Positions 52,257 to 62,075 of a stretch of 64,000 nucleotides of DNA are shown here, one piece after another. This DNA comes from Alphaproteobacteria bacterium (lineage in GTDB: Bacteria > Pseudomonadota > Alphaproteobacteria > Caulobacterales > Hyphomonadaceae), in assembly GCA_018830285.1 (NCBI GenBank), contig JAHJSB010000029.1, positions 1-64,000 of the forward strand, read 5' to 3'. A program made the position numbers and the translations under genes. Each line of letters starts with the position of its first letter. Within the stretch, counting starts at the first letter, position 1. The notes under the pieces were generated by a model that saw nothing but the letters and a program-made list of their open reading frames with translations, searched no databases and was not told the origin of the DNA.

Positions 52257-53558
52257 ATGGCGCATCCCCTTCAATCGATCCAGCAACCGGACACCACCCA
52301 GGAGATTTCCTTGGCCATTATTACCCTCCCAGCCTGGTTCGATGAGAACGCGCCGCTTTGGGCGAAGGACTCCGTCGTCTATGTCGCGAACATCTGGAAC
52401 GAAGGTGCCTACGGACTAACCTATGGCGAGATATTCACATCTACGGTGATCGTGATAATTGCGCTTTTGTTGCGTGGCCTGTTTGCGCGGATCGTCGTGG
52501 CATCCTTCATGCGCGTCACCTCTGGCACGAAGACGCGGCTCGACGACGCCCTCGTAGAGTCGGTCTCGACACCGCTTAAAATCGTACCCGTCATCATTGG
52601 TATCTACATCGCCCTGCAGGTCACGGATATCTCCGGCGATATGGAAGTCTACGCCAACCGGATCCTGCGTTCGATTATCACACTGGTCGTCTTCTGGACG
52701 CTCGCACGCGCGGTGAATGCGTTTGAGTTCATTTTCGCGAACCTGCGCAACGCGCTGTCCTCATCGGCCGTCGACTGGATGGTGAAAGCGCTTCAGGTGA
52801 TCCTCGTCATTCTCGGTCTCGGCGCGGTCGCTGAACAATGGGGCATCCAGATCGCGCCACTGCTGGCTGGCCTGGGCGTTCTGGGCATTGCAGTCGGACT
52901 TGGCGCACAGGACCTGTTCAAGAACCTTATCTCCGGCATTCTGATCATCACAGAAAAGCGCTTCATACCGGGCGAGTGGATTCGCGTTGATGGCGTGGTC
53001 GAGGGCACGGTGGAGAAGATCAACTTCCGCTCAACCCTTGTGCGTCGTTTCGACAAGAGCCCCGTCTATGTGCCCAACAGCGCCTTGTCCGATGCGGCTG
53101 TCACCAATTTCTCGCGCATGACTTACCGGCGCATCAAATGGGTTGTCGGCGTAGAGTACCGCACCACGGTCGACCAGCTGAAATATATCCGTGACGAGAT
53201 CGAAGCCTGGCTGTGGAACGATTCCCGGTTCGCCAAGCCACCCGAGGCGGCCCTGTTCGTCCGAATCGACAGTCTGAATGCCAGTTCAATCGATTATCTG
53301 ATTTATGCTTTCACCTATACGAAAGACTGGGGTGAATGGCTGGAAATCAAGGAAGAGTTTGCCGTGGCGGTGATGGATATCATCGCACGGGCCGGTACGG
53401 ATTTCGCCTTCCCGAGCCAGACAGTCTACCTGCAGCAAACCGATCCACCAGAAATCATGGCGCCGCCAGCGCGCAGCGAAGGCACTGAGCGCGCCCGCAG
53501 GGCGATTGAGAACACCAGGCAGCCGCGCGGCATTGGCGAGGTCGAAAAGGACACCTGA
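52257..53558 (+). CDS. MscS family mechanosensitive channel
   Basis: A 433-residue channel with about four to five helices. The pore helix and first beta domain are clear in GLGVLGIAVGLGAQDLFKNLISG and IIT-EKRFIPGEWIRVDGVVEGTVEKINFRST. The C-terminal part holds the alpha/beta vestibule and a charged tail. It should protect against hypo-osmotic shock. ATG 52257 is annotated; a TTG at 52311 with AGGAGA just upstream is a real alternative that removes 18 polar residues. Confidence 0.9.
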   Translation: MAHPLQSIQQPDTTQEISLAIITLPAWFDENAPLWAKDSVVYVANIWNEGAYGLTYGEIFTSTVIVIIALLLRGLFARIVVASFMRVTSGTKTRLDDALVESVSTPLKIVPVIIGIYIALQVTDISGDMEVYANRILRSIITLVVFWTLARAVNAFEFIFANLRNALSSSAVDWMVKALQVILVILGLGAVAEQWGIQIAPLLAGLGVLGIAVGLGAQDLFKNLISGILIITEKRFIPGEWIRVDGVVEGTVEKINFRSTLVRRFDKSPVYVPNSALSDAAVTNFSRMTYRRIKWVVGVEYRTTVDQLKYIRDEIEAWLWNDSRFAKPPEAALFVRIDSLNASSIDYLIYAFTYTKDWGEWLEIKEEFAVAVMDIIARAGTDFAFPSQTVYLQQTDPPEIMAPPARSEGTERARRAIENTRQPRGIGEVEKDT

Positions 53559-53590
53559 CGCCGACATCGACTTCGCCAAACCGGAAACGT

Positions 53591-54793
53591 CTACCGCACC
53601 CAAGCGCCCGGCGCATCGGTGCGATAGCCGAGCGCCTTGTAGGCTGCGTCGATCAGGCTCTGGCCACGATCATTGACGAGCAGGCCGGCGCCCATCTGGT
53701 TCATCGTATAGCTGAAGGCGAGGCCGCATTCCGGATCGGCGAAGCCGATCGAACCGCCGGCGCCAACATGACCGAAGGCTTCGTTGCCCATGATCGCCGT
53801 CATCTGGTCGCCTGCCGGAAAGGCGCGGTTGTCCATCGACTTCATGAAGCCGGACGCAAAGCGTGTCGGCACCAGCAGTGTCGCATCGCGCTGCGTGGCG
53901 GTCGACACCATGCCCATGCTGGCCAGCCGGTCTGGCGAGACGAGACTGCCATCATTGCAGGCGAGCGGCGTATACATAGCGACCTGTCCGCGCGCGTTCG
54001 AAAGGCCTCCGGCGCCGCCGATCTCGGCCTTGTGCGCGTCTGGATCGTTCGGGCTCCAGCCGCCGGAATTCATGAAGGAGAGATGTTGGATCGACGCCGG
54101 ATCCGTCATCAGCAATTGTGTGAACTCGGTCGGAACATCGCCGTCCTTGGGAACATAAGTCAGGATCGGCGCGATGTGCGGTTTTTCACTGTCGGGCAAG
54201 CCAATCCAGAATCGCGCGCCGGTTGGCCCGGCCACTTCCTCGGCAAAGAAGGTGCCCAGCGACTTGCCGGAAACGCGCCGCACCAGTTCGCCCACGGTCC
54301 AGCCGAAATTGACCATGTGATAGCCGTTGCGCGTGCCAGGCTCCCAGAAGGCTTCCTCGTCTTCCATGCGGCCGATCATATAGTCCCAGTCATTGAACCC
54401 GCCGGGCTTCACCGGCGCCCGCAGGGCCGGCAGCGCGCTCTCGTGGTTCAACATCATCTGAACGGTGGTCTTTTCTTTTCCGTTCTTTGCAAATTCCGGC
54501 CAATAGTCAGAAACGAGCGCGCTCCGCTCCAGGAGCCCGCGATCGATCAGGATATGCGCACACAGGGCGGTCGCGGCCTTTGTGCAAGAGAACACGATGG
54601 AGACTGTGTCTTCCTCCCAAGCCTCGCCCGTCGCGGTGTCTGCCACCCCGCCCCAGAGATCGACCATGGTCTCGCCGTTCACCGACAGGCAGACCGACGC
54701 GCCGACTTCGCCCCGCTCGGCAAAATTGCGCTCGAACGCGTCCTTCAGCGCAGCAAATTTCGGATCGCAGTTTCCCTTCACGGTTCCCGCCAT
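53591..54793 (-). CDS. beta-lactamase-fold serine hydrolase (EstB/CubicO type)
   Basis: A 401-residue class C beta-lactamase-like enzyme. The nucleophile motif SxxK is SCTK in VFSCTKAATAL (about residue 74), and the YxN-type tyrosine is probably in the NGYHMVNFGWTVG region (about 160-172). HVGAGGSIGFAD near residue 350 stands where KTG-type residues lie. No signal peptide, so it is probably a cytoplasmic esterase rather than an antibiotic-degrading enzyme. The ATG at 54793 (MAGTVKG) was chosen over an upstream frame. Confidence 0.85.
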   Translation of the reverse strand: MAGTVKGNCDPKFAALKDAFERNFAERGEVGASVCLSVNGETMVDLWGGVADTATGEAWEEDTVSIVFSCTKAATALCAHILIDRGLLERSALVSDYWPEFAKNGKEKTTVQMMLNHESALPALRAPVKPGGFNDWDYMIGRMEDEEAFWEPGTRNGYHMVNFGWTVGELVRRVSGKSLGTFFAEEVAGPTGARFWIGLPDSEKPHIAPILTYVPKDGDVPTEFTQLLMTDPASIQHLSFMNSGGWSPNDPDAHKAEIGGAGGLSNARGQVAMYTPLACNDGSLVSPDRLASMGMVSTATQRDATLLVPTRFASGFMKSMDNRAFPAGDQMTAIMGNEAFGHVGAGGSIGFADPECGLAFSYTMNQMGAGLLVNDRGQSLIDAAYKALGYRTDAPGAWVR

Positions 54794-54865
54794 TGTCGTG
54801 TCTCCCTGATCTTTTTCTCGGTTCGATTGGACTTTAGCTGCCGCCCTCCAAAAAGCGAGACAAAT

Positions 54866-54901
54866 GAAAAGGCCGCCCGGCATGGCAGGGCGGCCTTTTT
54901 A
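54866..54901 (-). terminator. strong terminator downstream of clpA
   Basis: AAAAGGCCGCCC (54867-54878) pairs with GGGCGGCCTTTT (54888-54899). T-rich stretches flank both sides, so it can work in either direction. It starts 28 bp after the clpA stop. Confidence 0.9.
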
Positions 54902-54926
54902 TTCGGTCATGTTCCCGAGGCGCCGA

Positions 54927-57242
54927 TCAGGCCGGCTCTTCGGTGCTGTCCTTCTTGGCGGAGCGCTTCTTGGCCGGCTCGGCGACATACTTGAACGCGA
55001 GTTTTTCTTCGCCCTTCTTGTCGACGTCGATCTTGACCAGTCCGCCCTTCTGAAGCTTGCCGAACAGCAGTTCCTCAGCCATCGGCTTCTTGACGTGCTC
55101 CTGGATCGTGCGGGCAAGTGGCCGCGCGCCCATGTCCGGATCGAAGCCGCGCTTGGCCAGCCAGTCGCGAGCCGCCTTGGTGATTTCGATCGCGACATTG
55201 CGATCTTCCAGCTGGACTTCCAGCTGGAGAATGAACTTCTCGACCACCCTGTCGATAATTTCCGGCGTCAGGCCGCCGAAAGTGATCGTCGCATCGAGAC
55301 GGTTGCGGAATTCCGGCGTGAACAGGCGCTTGAGTGCCTCTTCCTGCTCATCGTGTTTCTTGCCACGGCCGAAGCCAATGGCATTCTTCGACGCATCCGA
55401 TGCGCCCGCATTGGTGGTCATGATCAGGATGACATTGCGGAAGTCGACCTTGCGGCCATTGGCATCCGTCAGCGCACCATTGTCCATGACCTGCAGCAGG
55501 ATGTTGAACAGGTCCGGGTGAGCCTTCTCGATCTCGTCGAGCAGAAGGACACAATGCGGATGCTGGTCGACACCATCGGTCAGCAGGCCGCCCTCGTCAT
55601 AACCGACATAGCCCGGAGGCGCGCCGATCAGTCGGGAAACGGTATGCCGCTCCATATATTCCGACATGTCAAAGCGCAGCATTTCGACGCCCATGATCGA
55701 GGCGAGCTGCTTGGCGACTTCGGTCTTGCCGACGCCGGTTGGGCCGGTGAACAGGTAGGAGCCGATCGGCTTGTTCGGCTCGCGCAGTCCGGCGCGGGCG
55801 AGCTTGATCGCCGCCGACAGGGCGATGATGGCGGCGTCCTGGCCGAACACGACCCGCTGCAAATCCGTATCGAGTGACTTGAGCGCAATCACATCGTCGC
55901 TCGACACCTGCTTGGGCGGAATTCGCGCGATCTTGGCGACCACGGCTTCCACATCCCGGATGCCGACTTGCTTCTTGCGCTTGTTGGCCGGCAGCAGCCA
56001 CTGCGCTGCGCCCGCTTCATCGATCACGTCGATCGCCTTATCAGGCAGCTTGCGGTCCGTGATATAGCGGTCCGACAATTCCACGGCTGCCTTGATCGCA
56101 TCATTCGTGTAACGCAGGCCGTGGAAATCCTCGAAGCGGGATTTCAAACCCGTCAGGATCTTGATCGCATCCGGCACGGTCGGTTCAACCACGTCGATCT
56201 TGCGGAACCGGCGCGACAAGGCGCGGTCCTTTTCGAAATGCTGCTTGTATTCCTTGAACGTCGTTGAGCCCATGCAGCGCAGGCCGCCATTCTGAAGCGC
56301 GGGCTTCAGCAGGTTCGACGCGTCCATGGCGCCGCCCGATGTGGCACCGGCGCCGATGATCGTGTGGATCTCGTCAATGAACAGGATGGCTTTTTCCTGT
56401 TGTTCGAGCTCCTTCATCACGGATTTGAGGCGTTCCTCGAAATCACCGCGATACCGCGTGCCGGCCAGCAGTGCGCCCATGTCGAGCGACCAGATGATCG
56501 CTTCGTCCAGGATTTCCGGCGCTTCGCCGTCAACGATACGCTTGGCGAGTCCTTCAGCGATGGCCGTCTTGCCGACGCCCGGGTCGCCCACGAGGATCGG
56601 GTTGTTCTTGTTGCGGCGGCAGAGCACTTCGATGCACCGGTTCACCTCCATGTCGCGACCGATCAGCGGATCGATCTTGCCAGCGCGTGCCTTGGCATTG
56701 AGGTTCACGCAATACGCGTCGAGCGCCTCGTGCCCCTGCTTCACGGCTTCTTCTTCGCCCCCTTCGGCGCCGCGTGGGCTCGTCGGACGAGACATGCCAG
56801 GCTGTTTGGCTACGCCATGGGAAATGAAGTTCACGGCATCATAGCGCGTCATGTCCTGCTCTTGCAGGAAGTAGGCGGCATGGCTCTCGCGCTCGGAGAA
56901 GATAGAGACCAGCACATTGGCGCCAGTCACTTCATCGCGGCCCGAGCTTTCAACGTGAAGGATTGCGCGCTGGACAACGCGCTGGAACGCGGCGGTCGGT
57001 TGCACGCGCCCTTCGCTTTCTTCAAGGATCAGGCTGGAAAGCTCTTCATCGATGTAACGGACAAGATCGCCGATCAGTGCTTCGATATCGACCTTGCAGG
57101 CTCCCATGACTTCGCGGGCATGCTCGTCTTCCGTCAGCGCCAGCAGGAGGTGTTCCAGCGTGGCATACTCATGGTCGCGTTCAGACGCCAGGGTGAGCGC
57201 CTTTTCGAGAGCGGTTTCGAGAGAGTGGGACAATCGTGGCAC
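54927..57242 (-). CDS. clpA: ATP-dependent Clp protease ATPase subunit ClpA
   Basis: A 771-residue AAA+ unfoldase. The N domain (1-145) binds ClpS. Two ATPase modules carry Walker A GDPGVGKTA (about 218-226) and GPTGVGKTE (about 499-507). The ClpP-binding IGF/L-type loop is IGFGRGKKH (about 619-627). The C-terminal tail is extended and Lys-rich. ClpAP degrades N-end-rule and other substrates. Follows clpS by 33 bp. Confidence 0.96.
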   Translation of the reverse strand: MPRLSHSLETALEKALTLASERDHEYATLEHLLLALTEDEHAREVMGACKVDIEALIGDLVRYIDEELSSLILEESEGRVQPTAAFQRVVQRAILHVESSGRDEVTGANVLVSIFSERESHAAYFLQEQDMTRYDAVNFISHGVAKQPGMSRPTSPRGAEGGEEEAVKQGHEALDAYCVNLNAKARAGKIDPLIGRDMEVNRCIEVLCRRNKNNPILVGDPGVGKTAIAEGLAKRIVDGEAPEILDEAIIWSLDMGALLAGTRYRGDFEERLKSVMKELEQQEKAILFIDEIHTIIGAGATSGGAMDASNLLKPALQNGGLRCMGSTTFKEYKQHFEKDRALSRRFRKIDVVEPTVPDAIKILTGLKSRFEDFHGLRYTNDAIKAAVELSDRYITDRKLPDKAIDVIDEAGAAQWLLPANKRKKQVGIRDVEAVVAKIARIPPKQVSSDDVIALKSLDTDLQRVVFGQDAAIIALSAAIKLARAGLREPNKPIGSYLFTGPTGVGKTEVAKQLASIMGVEMLRFDMSEYMERHTVSRLIGAPPGYVGYDEGGLLTDGVDQHPHCVLLLDEIEKAHPDLFNILLQVMDNGALTDANGRKVDFRNVILIMTTNAGASDASKNAIGFGRGKKHDEQEEALKRLFTPEFRNRLDATITFGGLTPEIIDRVVEKFILQLEVQLEDRNVAIEITKAARDWLAKRGFDPDMGARPLARTIQEHVKKPMAEELLFGKLQKGGLVKIDVDKKGEEKLAFKYVAEPAKKRSAKKDSTEEPA

Positions 57243-57275
57243 TTTGGGGGACCTTTCAGGGGTCGGAGGTGAAAT

Positions 57276-57665
57276 CTAGTCTTCTTTCTCCATAACGCAT
57301 TGGAGAGGGTGCTCATGGCGTTTGGCAAGGTCAAGCACCTGGGCGACTTTTGTTTCCGCCACTTCGTAGGTGTAGACACCGCACAGACCGACGCCCTTCT
57401 GGTGGACATGCAGCATGATCCGCGTCGCCTGCTCCCGCGAGCGATTGAAGTAGCGCTCCAGGATATAGACGACGAACTCCATCGGCGTGTAATCGTCATT
57501 CAAAAGCAAGACCCGGTAAAGCGAGGGCTTTTTTGTCTTGATCCGCGTCTGTGTGACAATGTCGACACCGATGCCGTTTCCGCCACCGGGCGGATTGCCC
57601 GAGGGTGGCCCCGGCATGTTCGGATCGCTCATCCGGACAAGATCAGATGTCATGGTCATAGCCAT
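57276..57665 (-). CDS. clpS: ClpS adaptor protein
   Basis: A 129-residue adaptor delivering N-degron proteins to ClpAP. The substrate pocket motif is [18 protein letters not shown] (about 49-66), and the ClpA-contacting part is [22 protein letters not shown]. The N-terminal 35 residues are Gly/Pro-rich and longer than usual. The ATG at 57665 is preceded by CAGGAA; nearby internal ATGs are possible. Confidence 0.94.
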   Translation of the reverse strand: MAMTMTSDLVRMSDPNMPGPPSGNPPGGGNGIGVDIVTQTRIKTKKPSLYRVLLLNDDYTPMEFVVYILERYFNRSREQATRIMLHVHQKGVGLCGVYTYEVAETKVAQVLDLAKRHEHPLQCVMEKED

Positions 57666-57729
57666 AAGATATACGTTCCTGCGTGAGATTGAAGGGACCA
57701 AGCGTGGCAAAAGCATGACTTGCCTGCAT

Positions 57730-58131
57730 TTAGGGCATGGCGAGCGCACTGAGCAGCGCGTTCACGCGTTTGCCATTGGTCCCGAGATCGGAATAGCCGA
57801 CCCGTGATCGTGAGTAGACAACAAGCGTCGACTGATGATCGTGCCCTGGGACTGGCAGCACCAGAATGTCGACATCATCCTTGAACCGAAGCAGCTTGGT
57901 CACGGCAGTGAAACTGATGTGGCCTGCCGCCGGATCAGAAGCGGTGATTTTCCAGTCGTCCCGCGCCGCGACCATCTGCATGATGTCTTCAAACAGCGCC
58001 GATGGCGTCCGGTCAAAGACCGGCGATGATTCGTCCGGCAGGGCGGTGTCGGCAAAACCGTCGGGTGCGACGAGCCAGTTATTGGGTTTCGCCGGGCGTT
58101 TGAAAGTCTGAAAGTCGATAAAATCGGTCAT
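57730..58131 (-). CDS. DUF1499 family protein
   Basis: A 133-residue protein. [11 protein letters not shown], the middle [17 protein letters not shown], and the end [23 protein letters not shown] match DUF1499, a family of small proteins of unknown role. No signal peptide is visible. The ATG at 58131 was chosen because it opens the conserved region. Confidence 0.85.
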   Translation of the reverse strand: MTDFIDFQTFKRPAKPNNWLVAPDGFADTALPDESSPVFDRTPSALFEDIMQMVAARDDWKITASDPAAGHISFTAVTKLLRFKDDVDILVLPVPGHDHQSTLVVYSRSRVGYSDLGTNGKRVNALLSALAMP

Positions 58132-58190
58132 GGCGCTATCGTAGTCGCCTTGCCGGAGGGATGCCACGCGAAAAACATGGGACCCGACAA

Positions 58191-58220
58191 CAAAGAACCG
58201 GGCCAAACAGGCCCGGCTCT
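58191..58220 (-). terminator. terminator of the phasin gene
   Basis: On the minus strand AGCCGGGCC and GGCCCGGTT form a 9-bp stem with one G-U pair around TGTTT, followed by CTTTGTTG. It lies 57 bp after the phasin stop. Confidence 0.8.
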
Positions 58221-58276
58221 CGTTAATCTACCCACTCTACTGCCTGATGGGGCGCGCCCCATCGGACCTCAGGAGC

Positions 58277-58714
58277 TTACTTGCTGGCCCAAGCCGCAGT
58301 GAAGGGCTTGGCAGCGTCACGCCATGCGAGCATGCAGAGCTCGGCCTGTGCGTTCATTTCTGATGTATAGGCCGAAAACAGGGATTTTGCAAAGCCGGAT
58401 TGGATTTCCATGAGCTTGCGCGGGTCTTTCGCACTCGTCATGGCCTGGGTGGCTTCAACACCCTGTTCGATTGTGCGGGTGAAGAAGTCCATGTTGCGGC
58501 TACTGATCGTGCGCATTACTTCGCTCGAAGCGGTCGCGCGCTCGGTCATCGACTTCACGCCGTCTTCGGCGAACGTGCCCAGCTTGGTGGCGATATCGGA
58601 AATCTTGTCCATGCCGCCGTCGAGCATTTTGGTCGCAGCGTCGGTGGCGTGCGCCTCCGCTTTCGCGGTCGTGGCTGATTTTGCTTTGGGAGCGGTTTTC
58701 GGTGACTTGGCCAT
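58277..58714 (-). CDS. phasin family protein
   Basis: A 145-residue helical protein with a Lys/Ala-rich N-terminal tail (PKTAPKAKSATTAKAEA), as in phasins that coat polyhydroxyalkanoate granules. The core (30-140) is an amphipathic helix set including FFTRTIEQGVEATQAM and LMEIQSGFAKSLFSAYTSEM. The ATG at 58714 follows AAAAGGATC. No PHA synthase gene is in the window. Confidence 0.85.
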   Translation of the reverse strand: MAKSPKTAPKAKSATTAKAEAHATDAATKMLDGGMDKISDIATKLGTFAEDGVKSMTERATASSEVMRTISSRNMDFFTRTIEQGVEATQAMTSAKDPRKLMEIQSGFAKSLFSAYTSEMNAQAELCMLAWRDAAKPFTAAWASK

Positions 58715-58859
58715 AGTCGGATCCTTTTCCAGTGTTGTGTGACATAATAGCCAGTTTTCTCGCAATTGCAACATATTTTGTGCGCTGCAACATAAGTGAA
58801 CCTGCACGATTTTTGCACAGTGCCACTCAGATTGCCGAAATTTGATGTCCAATTCTGCG

Positions 58860-58874
58860 TTAAGGTCTGGTCAA
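58860..58874. promoter_or_regulatory. possible CtrA-type box (TTAA-N7-TCAA)
   Basis: TTAA at 58860-58863 and TCAA at 58871-58874 are separated by seven bases, one mismatch from TTAA-N7-TTAA. It lies in the 229-bp gap between the divergent phasin and carboxypeptidase genes, 70 bp from the latter. Confidence 0.25.
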
Positions 58875-58943
58875 CGCATTTCGGCGACTCTATCGTAAAC
58901 CTCGGGCGGCTCGGGGTTAATACTTTTTCGAAGGTAGGCCACA

Positions 58944-60134
58944 ATGAAACAGCGTGCTTTAGCCCCAGTGTTAAGAACACTTGCCCTTGCGGCAATGCTC
59001 GTCACGACGGGACTTTGTGCGCCTGCCGCATTCGCCGAGAAGTACGCCTCCATCGTGATCGACGCTGACACGCACGAAGTGCTTCACGCGCGCAACGCAG
59101 ACGACGCACGCTATCCGGCGTCGCTGACGAAGGTCATGACACTCTACATGCTGTTCGATGCGCTGGAGGCTGGAGAAGTCACACTGGACGAACGGCTGAT
59201 GGTATCGCGCTTCGCCGCCAGCCAGGCCCCGTCCAATCTCAAGCTGAGGCCCAACTCGTCCATCACTGTTAGCGATGCTATTGGCGCCCTCGTCACCAAG
59301 TCAGCCAACGATGTCGCCGTCGTTGTCGCTGAGCGCCTCGGCCGCACCGAAACCCGATTCGCCCAGCTCATGACAATCAAGGCCCAGAGCCTCGGCCTTG
59401 AGAACACACGGTTCGTCAATGCGTCCGGCCTGCCCGACAGCCGTCAGGTCAGCACCGCCCGCGATCTGGCCATTCTTGCCGAAGCGATGTTCGATAATCA
59501 CGGAGAGTCCTACCACCATTTCTCCAGGCCGCGCTTCAGCTGGGCTGGCAAGACCTACAAGAACCACAATGAGCTGCTTGAGACAGTCGACGGCGTCGAT
59601 GGCATCAAGACCGGCTACACGCGCGCTTCCGGCTTCAACCTGATGACGTCCGCTGAGCGCGACGGTCACCGGATCATCGCCATCATGCTCGGCGGAAGCA
59701 CGTCCAAGTCGCGCAATGCCCATGTCGCAGCTCTCGTCGAGGCCGCCTTTCACACTTACGAGATCCCGGATGACCCAGCCGATCCCGGCCGCAATATCGA
59801 AATGGCTTTCTCGGCTTTCGGCAGCGCGGCGCCTGACCCCAATGCTGCCGCAGAACCAATGATCAACGGCCAGCGCCTCAGCGTGGCTACCGCCGCGAGC
59901 GCCATCAACTTCAAGACCCTGCCCGTGCCCGGGCCTGTGCCTGAACTTGCGCCCGAGGCCGATGAGGAAGAAGCCGAGGAAATTCTGGTGGCCGATGCGG
60001 GTTTGACTGCCGAGCAGGAATTCGAACAGGGTGACGCCACACCGACCAGTTTCGAGGGCGCTACGGTCATCATCCCACCAGGCCGACCGGCCTTTTCGGT
60101 CAGCGAATACGAAGCCCGCCAGTCCGCACAATGA
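58944..60134 (+). CDS. D-alanyl-D-alanine carboxypeptidase (S11, PBP5/6 type)
   Basis: A 396-residue penicillin-binding protein. The signal peptide (1-31) ends AAFA. The active site triad is complete: SLTK (about 60-63), SAND (about 119-122) and KTG in DGIKTGYTRASGF (about 221). The PBP5-type C-terminal domain is replaced by a Pro/Glu/Ala-rich acidic stretch (330-396) without a clear amphipathic anchor. It trims pentapeptides in the periplasm. Confidence 0.93.
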   Translation: MKQRALAPVLRTLALAAMLVTTGLCAPAAFAEKYASIVIDADTHEVLHARNADDARYPASLTKVMTLYMLFDALEAGEVTLDERLMVSRFAASQAPSNLKLRPNSSITVSDAIGALVTKSANDVAVVVAERLGRTETRFAQLMTIKAQSLGLENTRFVNASGLPDSRQVSTARDLAILAEAMFDNHGESYHHFSRPRFSWAGKTYKNHNELLETVDGVDGIKTGYTRASGFNLMTSAERDGHRIIAIMLGGSTSKSRNAHVAALVEAAFHTYEIPDDPADPGRNIEMAFSAFGSAAPDPNAAAEPMINGQRLSVATAASAINFKTLPVPGPVPELAPEADEEEAEEILVADAGLTAEQEFEQGDATPTSFEGATVIIPPGRPAFSVSEYEARQSAQ

Positions 60135-60221
60135 GTCCGGCGCGCTGAACTCACTGCCAAGGCTTGACGAACAGCCCCATTCGGGCAGACGCCTGTGCGT
60201 AGAGCCGTCAGGGAGTCGCGC

Positions 60222-61184
60222 GTGAAAACCGAGTCAGAAATCGATATTGCGCGCAATGTCATTCGCATCGAGCGGGATGCGCTTGAAAAACTCGAAGCCG
60301 GCATCAGTGAGACCATTGTCAGGGCCGCCGACATCATCATGGCGACGGATCGTTATGTGATCGTCGCGGGCGTCGGAAAATCCGGCCACATTGGTCAGAA
60401 GATCGCCGCCAGCCTCGCCTCCACAGGCACACCCTCGTTCTTCCTGCACCCAACCGAAGCCAGCCATGGCGACCTCGGCATGATCGCGCCGGGATCGGTC
60501 GTGCTCGCCATATCTTATTCCGGCGAAAGCCGCGAGATGGTCGACCTCCTGCGTTACTGCCGCAGCCATGACATCCCGGTCATCGGCATGACCCGCGCTC
60601 CGGACTCGACCCTCGGCCGCCTGTCCGACGTCGTATTGCACATGCCCACTGTCGCCGAGGCCTGCCCCAACGGCCTCGCCCCGACCTCGTCCACCACCAT
60701 GGCCCTCGCCCTCGGCGACGCTCTCACAATTCTCCTCATGGACCGGCGCGGATTCAGTCGGGAAGATTTCGGCAGCCGCCATCCGGGTGGCAAACTCGGT
60801 CGGTCCTTGCAAACGGCGGGCGACTATGTCGCCGACCGGCCCAACGATATCCCCGTCGTCACAACAGACGCCGGTGTGCAGGAGGTGATCCTCGCTGTCT
60901 CTGAAGGCCGCAAGGGCTGCGTCGCCGTCCTGGGCGTGGATGGCCGCATTGTTGGCATGGTGACAGACGGAGACCTGCGCCGCGCGATGCTTGCCGGCAA
61001 GCTCGGCGGTGACGCCGCATCCGTCATGACCGCCGATCCGCGCACCATTTCTCCGGACGAGCGCCTCGCTGTCGTCATCAAGCGCCTCAGCGAGCACCGC
61101 ATCTCGAACGCCTTCGTGGTGGAGGACGGCCGCCCCATCGGCATCGTCGATATGAAGGACCTGCTCGCCGAAGGCTACGTGTGA
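60222..61184 (+). CDS. kdsD: arabinose-5-phosphate isomerase (KpsF/GutQ family)
   Basis: A 320-residue enzyme converting ribulose-5-phosphate to arabinose-5-phosphate, the KdsA substrate. The SIS domain opens VIVAGVGKSGHIGQKIAAS (about 44-62), with FLHPTEASHGDLGMI. Two CBS domains fill residues 200-320 (SVMTADPRTISPDERLAVVIKRLSEHRISNAFVV). GTG at 60222 is the start: GGGAG lies seven bases upstream and the conserved region follows. Confidence 0.93.
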   Translation: MKTESEIDIARNVIRIERDALEKLEAGISETIVRAADIIMATDRYVIVAGVGKSGHIGQKIAASLASTGTPSFFLHPTEASHGDLGMIAPGSVVLAISYSGESREMVDLLRYCRSHDIPVIGMTRAPDSTLGRLSDVVLHMPTVAEACPNGLAPTSSTTMALALGDALTILLMDRRGFSREDFGSRHPGGKLGRSLQTAGDYVADRPNDIPVVTTDAGVQEVILAVSEGRKGCVAVLGVDGRIVGMVTDGDLRRAMLAGKLGGDAASVMTADPRTISPDERLAVVIKRLSEHRISNAFVVEDGRPIGIVDMKDLLAEGYV

Positions 61185-61300
61185 GGCCACTTCTTCTCCG
61201 AAGCGGCCCGGCTCAACCTCGAACCCGGCGCGACCTGGTCACGCCTGAAACCCAGCTTCCCTCACCGGACGGCCACGGCGCGGCGGGCATTTGTGCTGGA

Positions 61301-62050
61301 TCAGGCCGGCTGCACCTGGGCGCGCGCCATCCAGGTCTCTTTGTTCAAGCCTACGATCAGCAGCCACAAGGTCAGGCCCGCCTCGCCCACAAGGCAAGGC
61401 AGCATGATCCAGGGGAAGAGGCCCGATGCAAACTCCGGCGACAGGATATTCAACACACTGTTCGCGAAATAGCACAGACCGGCGAGCACGATGAGGGCAC
61501 CCAGTACGCGGGGCAGGAAACCTGAGCGATAGATCAGATACCCTTTGAACAGGCAGCTGATCCCGAACGCGAACAGGCTGATATCATAGGTCTGGCCGTG
61601 CAGCTTGATCGCGATCAGGGTCGCCGCCTCGATCTGCTGCTGTCCGAAAGCCTGCAGGTAGTCCCCGCCTCCCAGCAGCATCAGCGGCACCAGGAGCAGA
61701 ACGGATTTGAAACCCGCGATCGCGGTCGAGACAAGGTGGAAGCCGGCGCCCAGCAGCGCCAGCCGGCGGCTCACCGGCTTCAGCAGTTCATACAGCAGCA
61801 GGGCCACGAATATGTCGGCCGCCAGCATGAACAGTTCCGCTGTCAGTCCGATGCGCCAGAGTGATTCGGCGCCGGTGATATTGGCGGCTGTTGCAGCCGC
61901 GTCGCCCGAATTCACCAGCGTGCCCCGCACGAAGGCTTCCGCAAATATCCCTGCGGCGATGATATAGAGATAGAAAGCGCCGGTCAGCCGCGCCAGCGCG
62001 ACCGGATTGTCCCGCCCGCGGCGGGTCATGTGCGTTTCGGGCGTGGCCAT
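61301..62050 (-). CDS. DUF4386 membrane protein
   Basis: A 249-residue protein with about six helices. The family pattern is clear in LTGAFYLYIIAAGIFAEAFVRGTLV and GDAAATAANITGAESLWRIGLTAELFMLAADIFVALLLYELLKPV. Function unknown. The ATG at 62050 has a TATCG-N5-CGATA palindrome 26 bp upstream, suggesting control by a small dimeric repressor. The 116 bp between kdsD and this gene's stop hold nothing I recognise. Confidence 0.85.
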   Translation of the reverse strand: MATPETHMTRRGRDNPVALARLTGAFYLYIIAAGIFAEAFVRGTLVNSGDAAATAANITGAESLWRIGLTAELFMLAADIFVALLLYELLKPVSRRLALLGAGFHLVSTAIAGFKSVLLLVPLMLLGGGDYLQAFGQQQIEAATLIAIKLHGQTYDISLFAFGISCLFKGYLIYRSGFLPRVLGALIVLAGLCYFANSVLNILSPEFASGLFPWIMLPCLVGEAGLTLWLLIVGLNKETWMARAQVQPA

Positions 62051-62075
62051 TATGTGTCCCTCGAGTAGCTAAAAA

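Noticed and set aside
53591-54793. True beta-lactamase conferring resistance
   Set aside because: SxxK is present but there is no signal peptide and the EstB-like layout points to a cytoplasmic esterase.
53768-54994. Plus-strand open frame of 408 codons
   Set aside because: Entirely antisense to the serine hydrolase and a terminator; no ribosome binding site and no recognisable motif.
56364-57272. Plus-strand open frame of about 300 codons
   Set aside because: Antisense to clpA, whose protein is conserved end to end.
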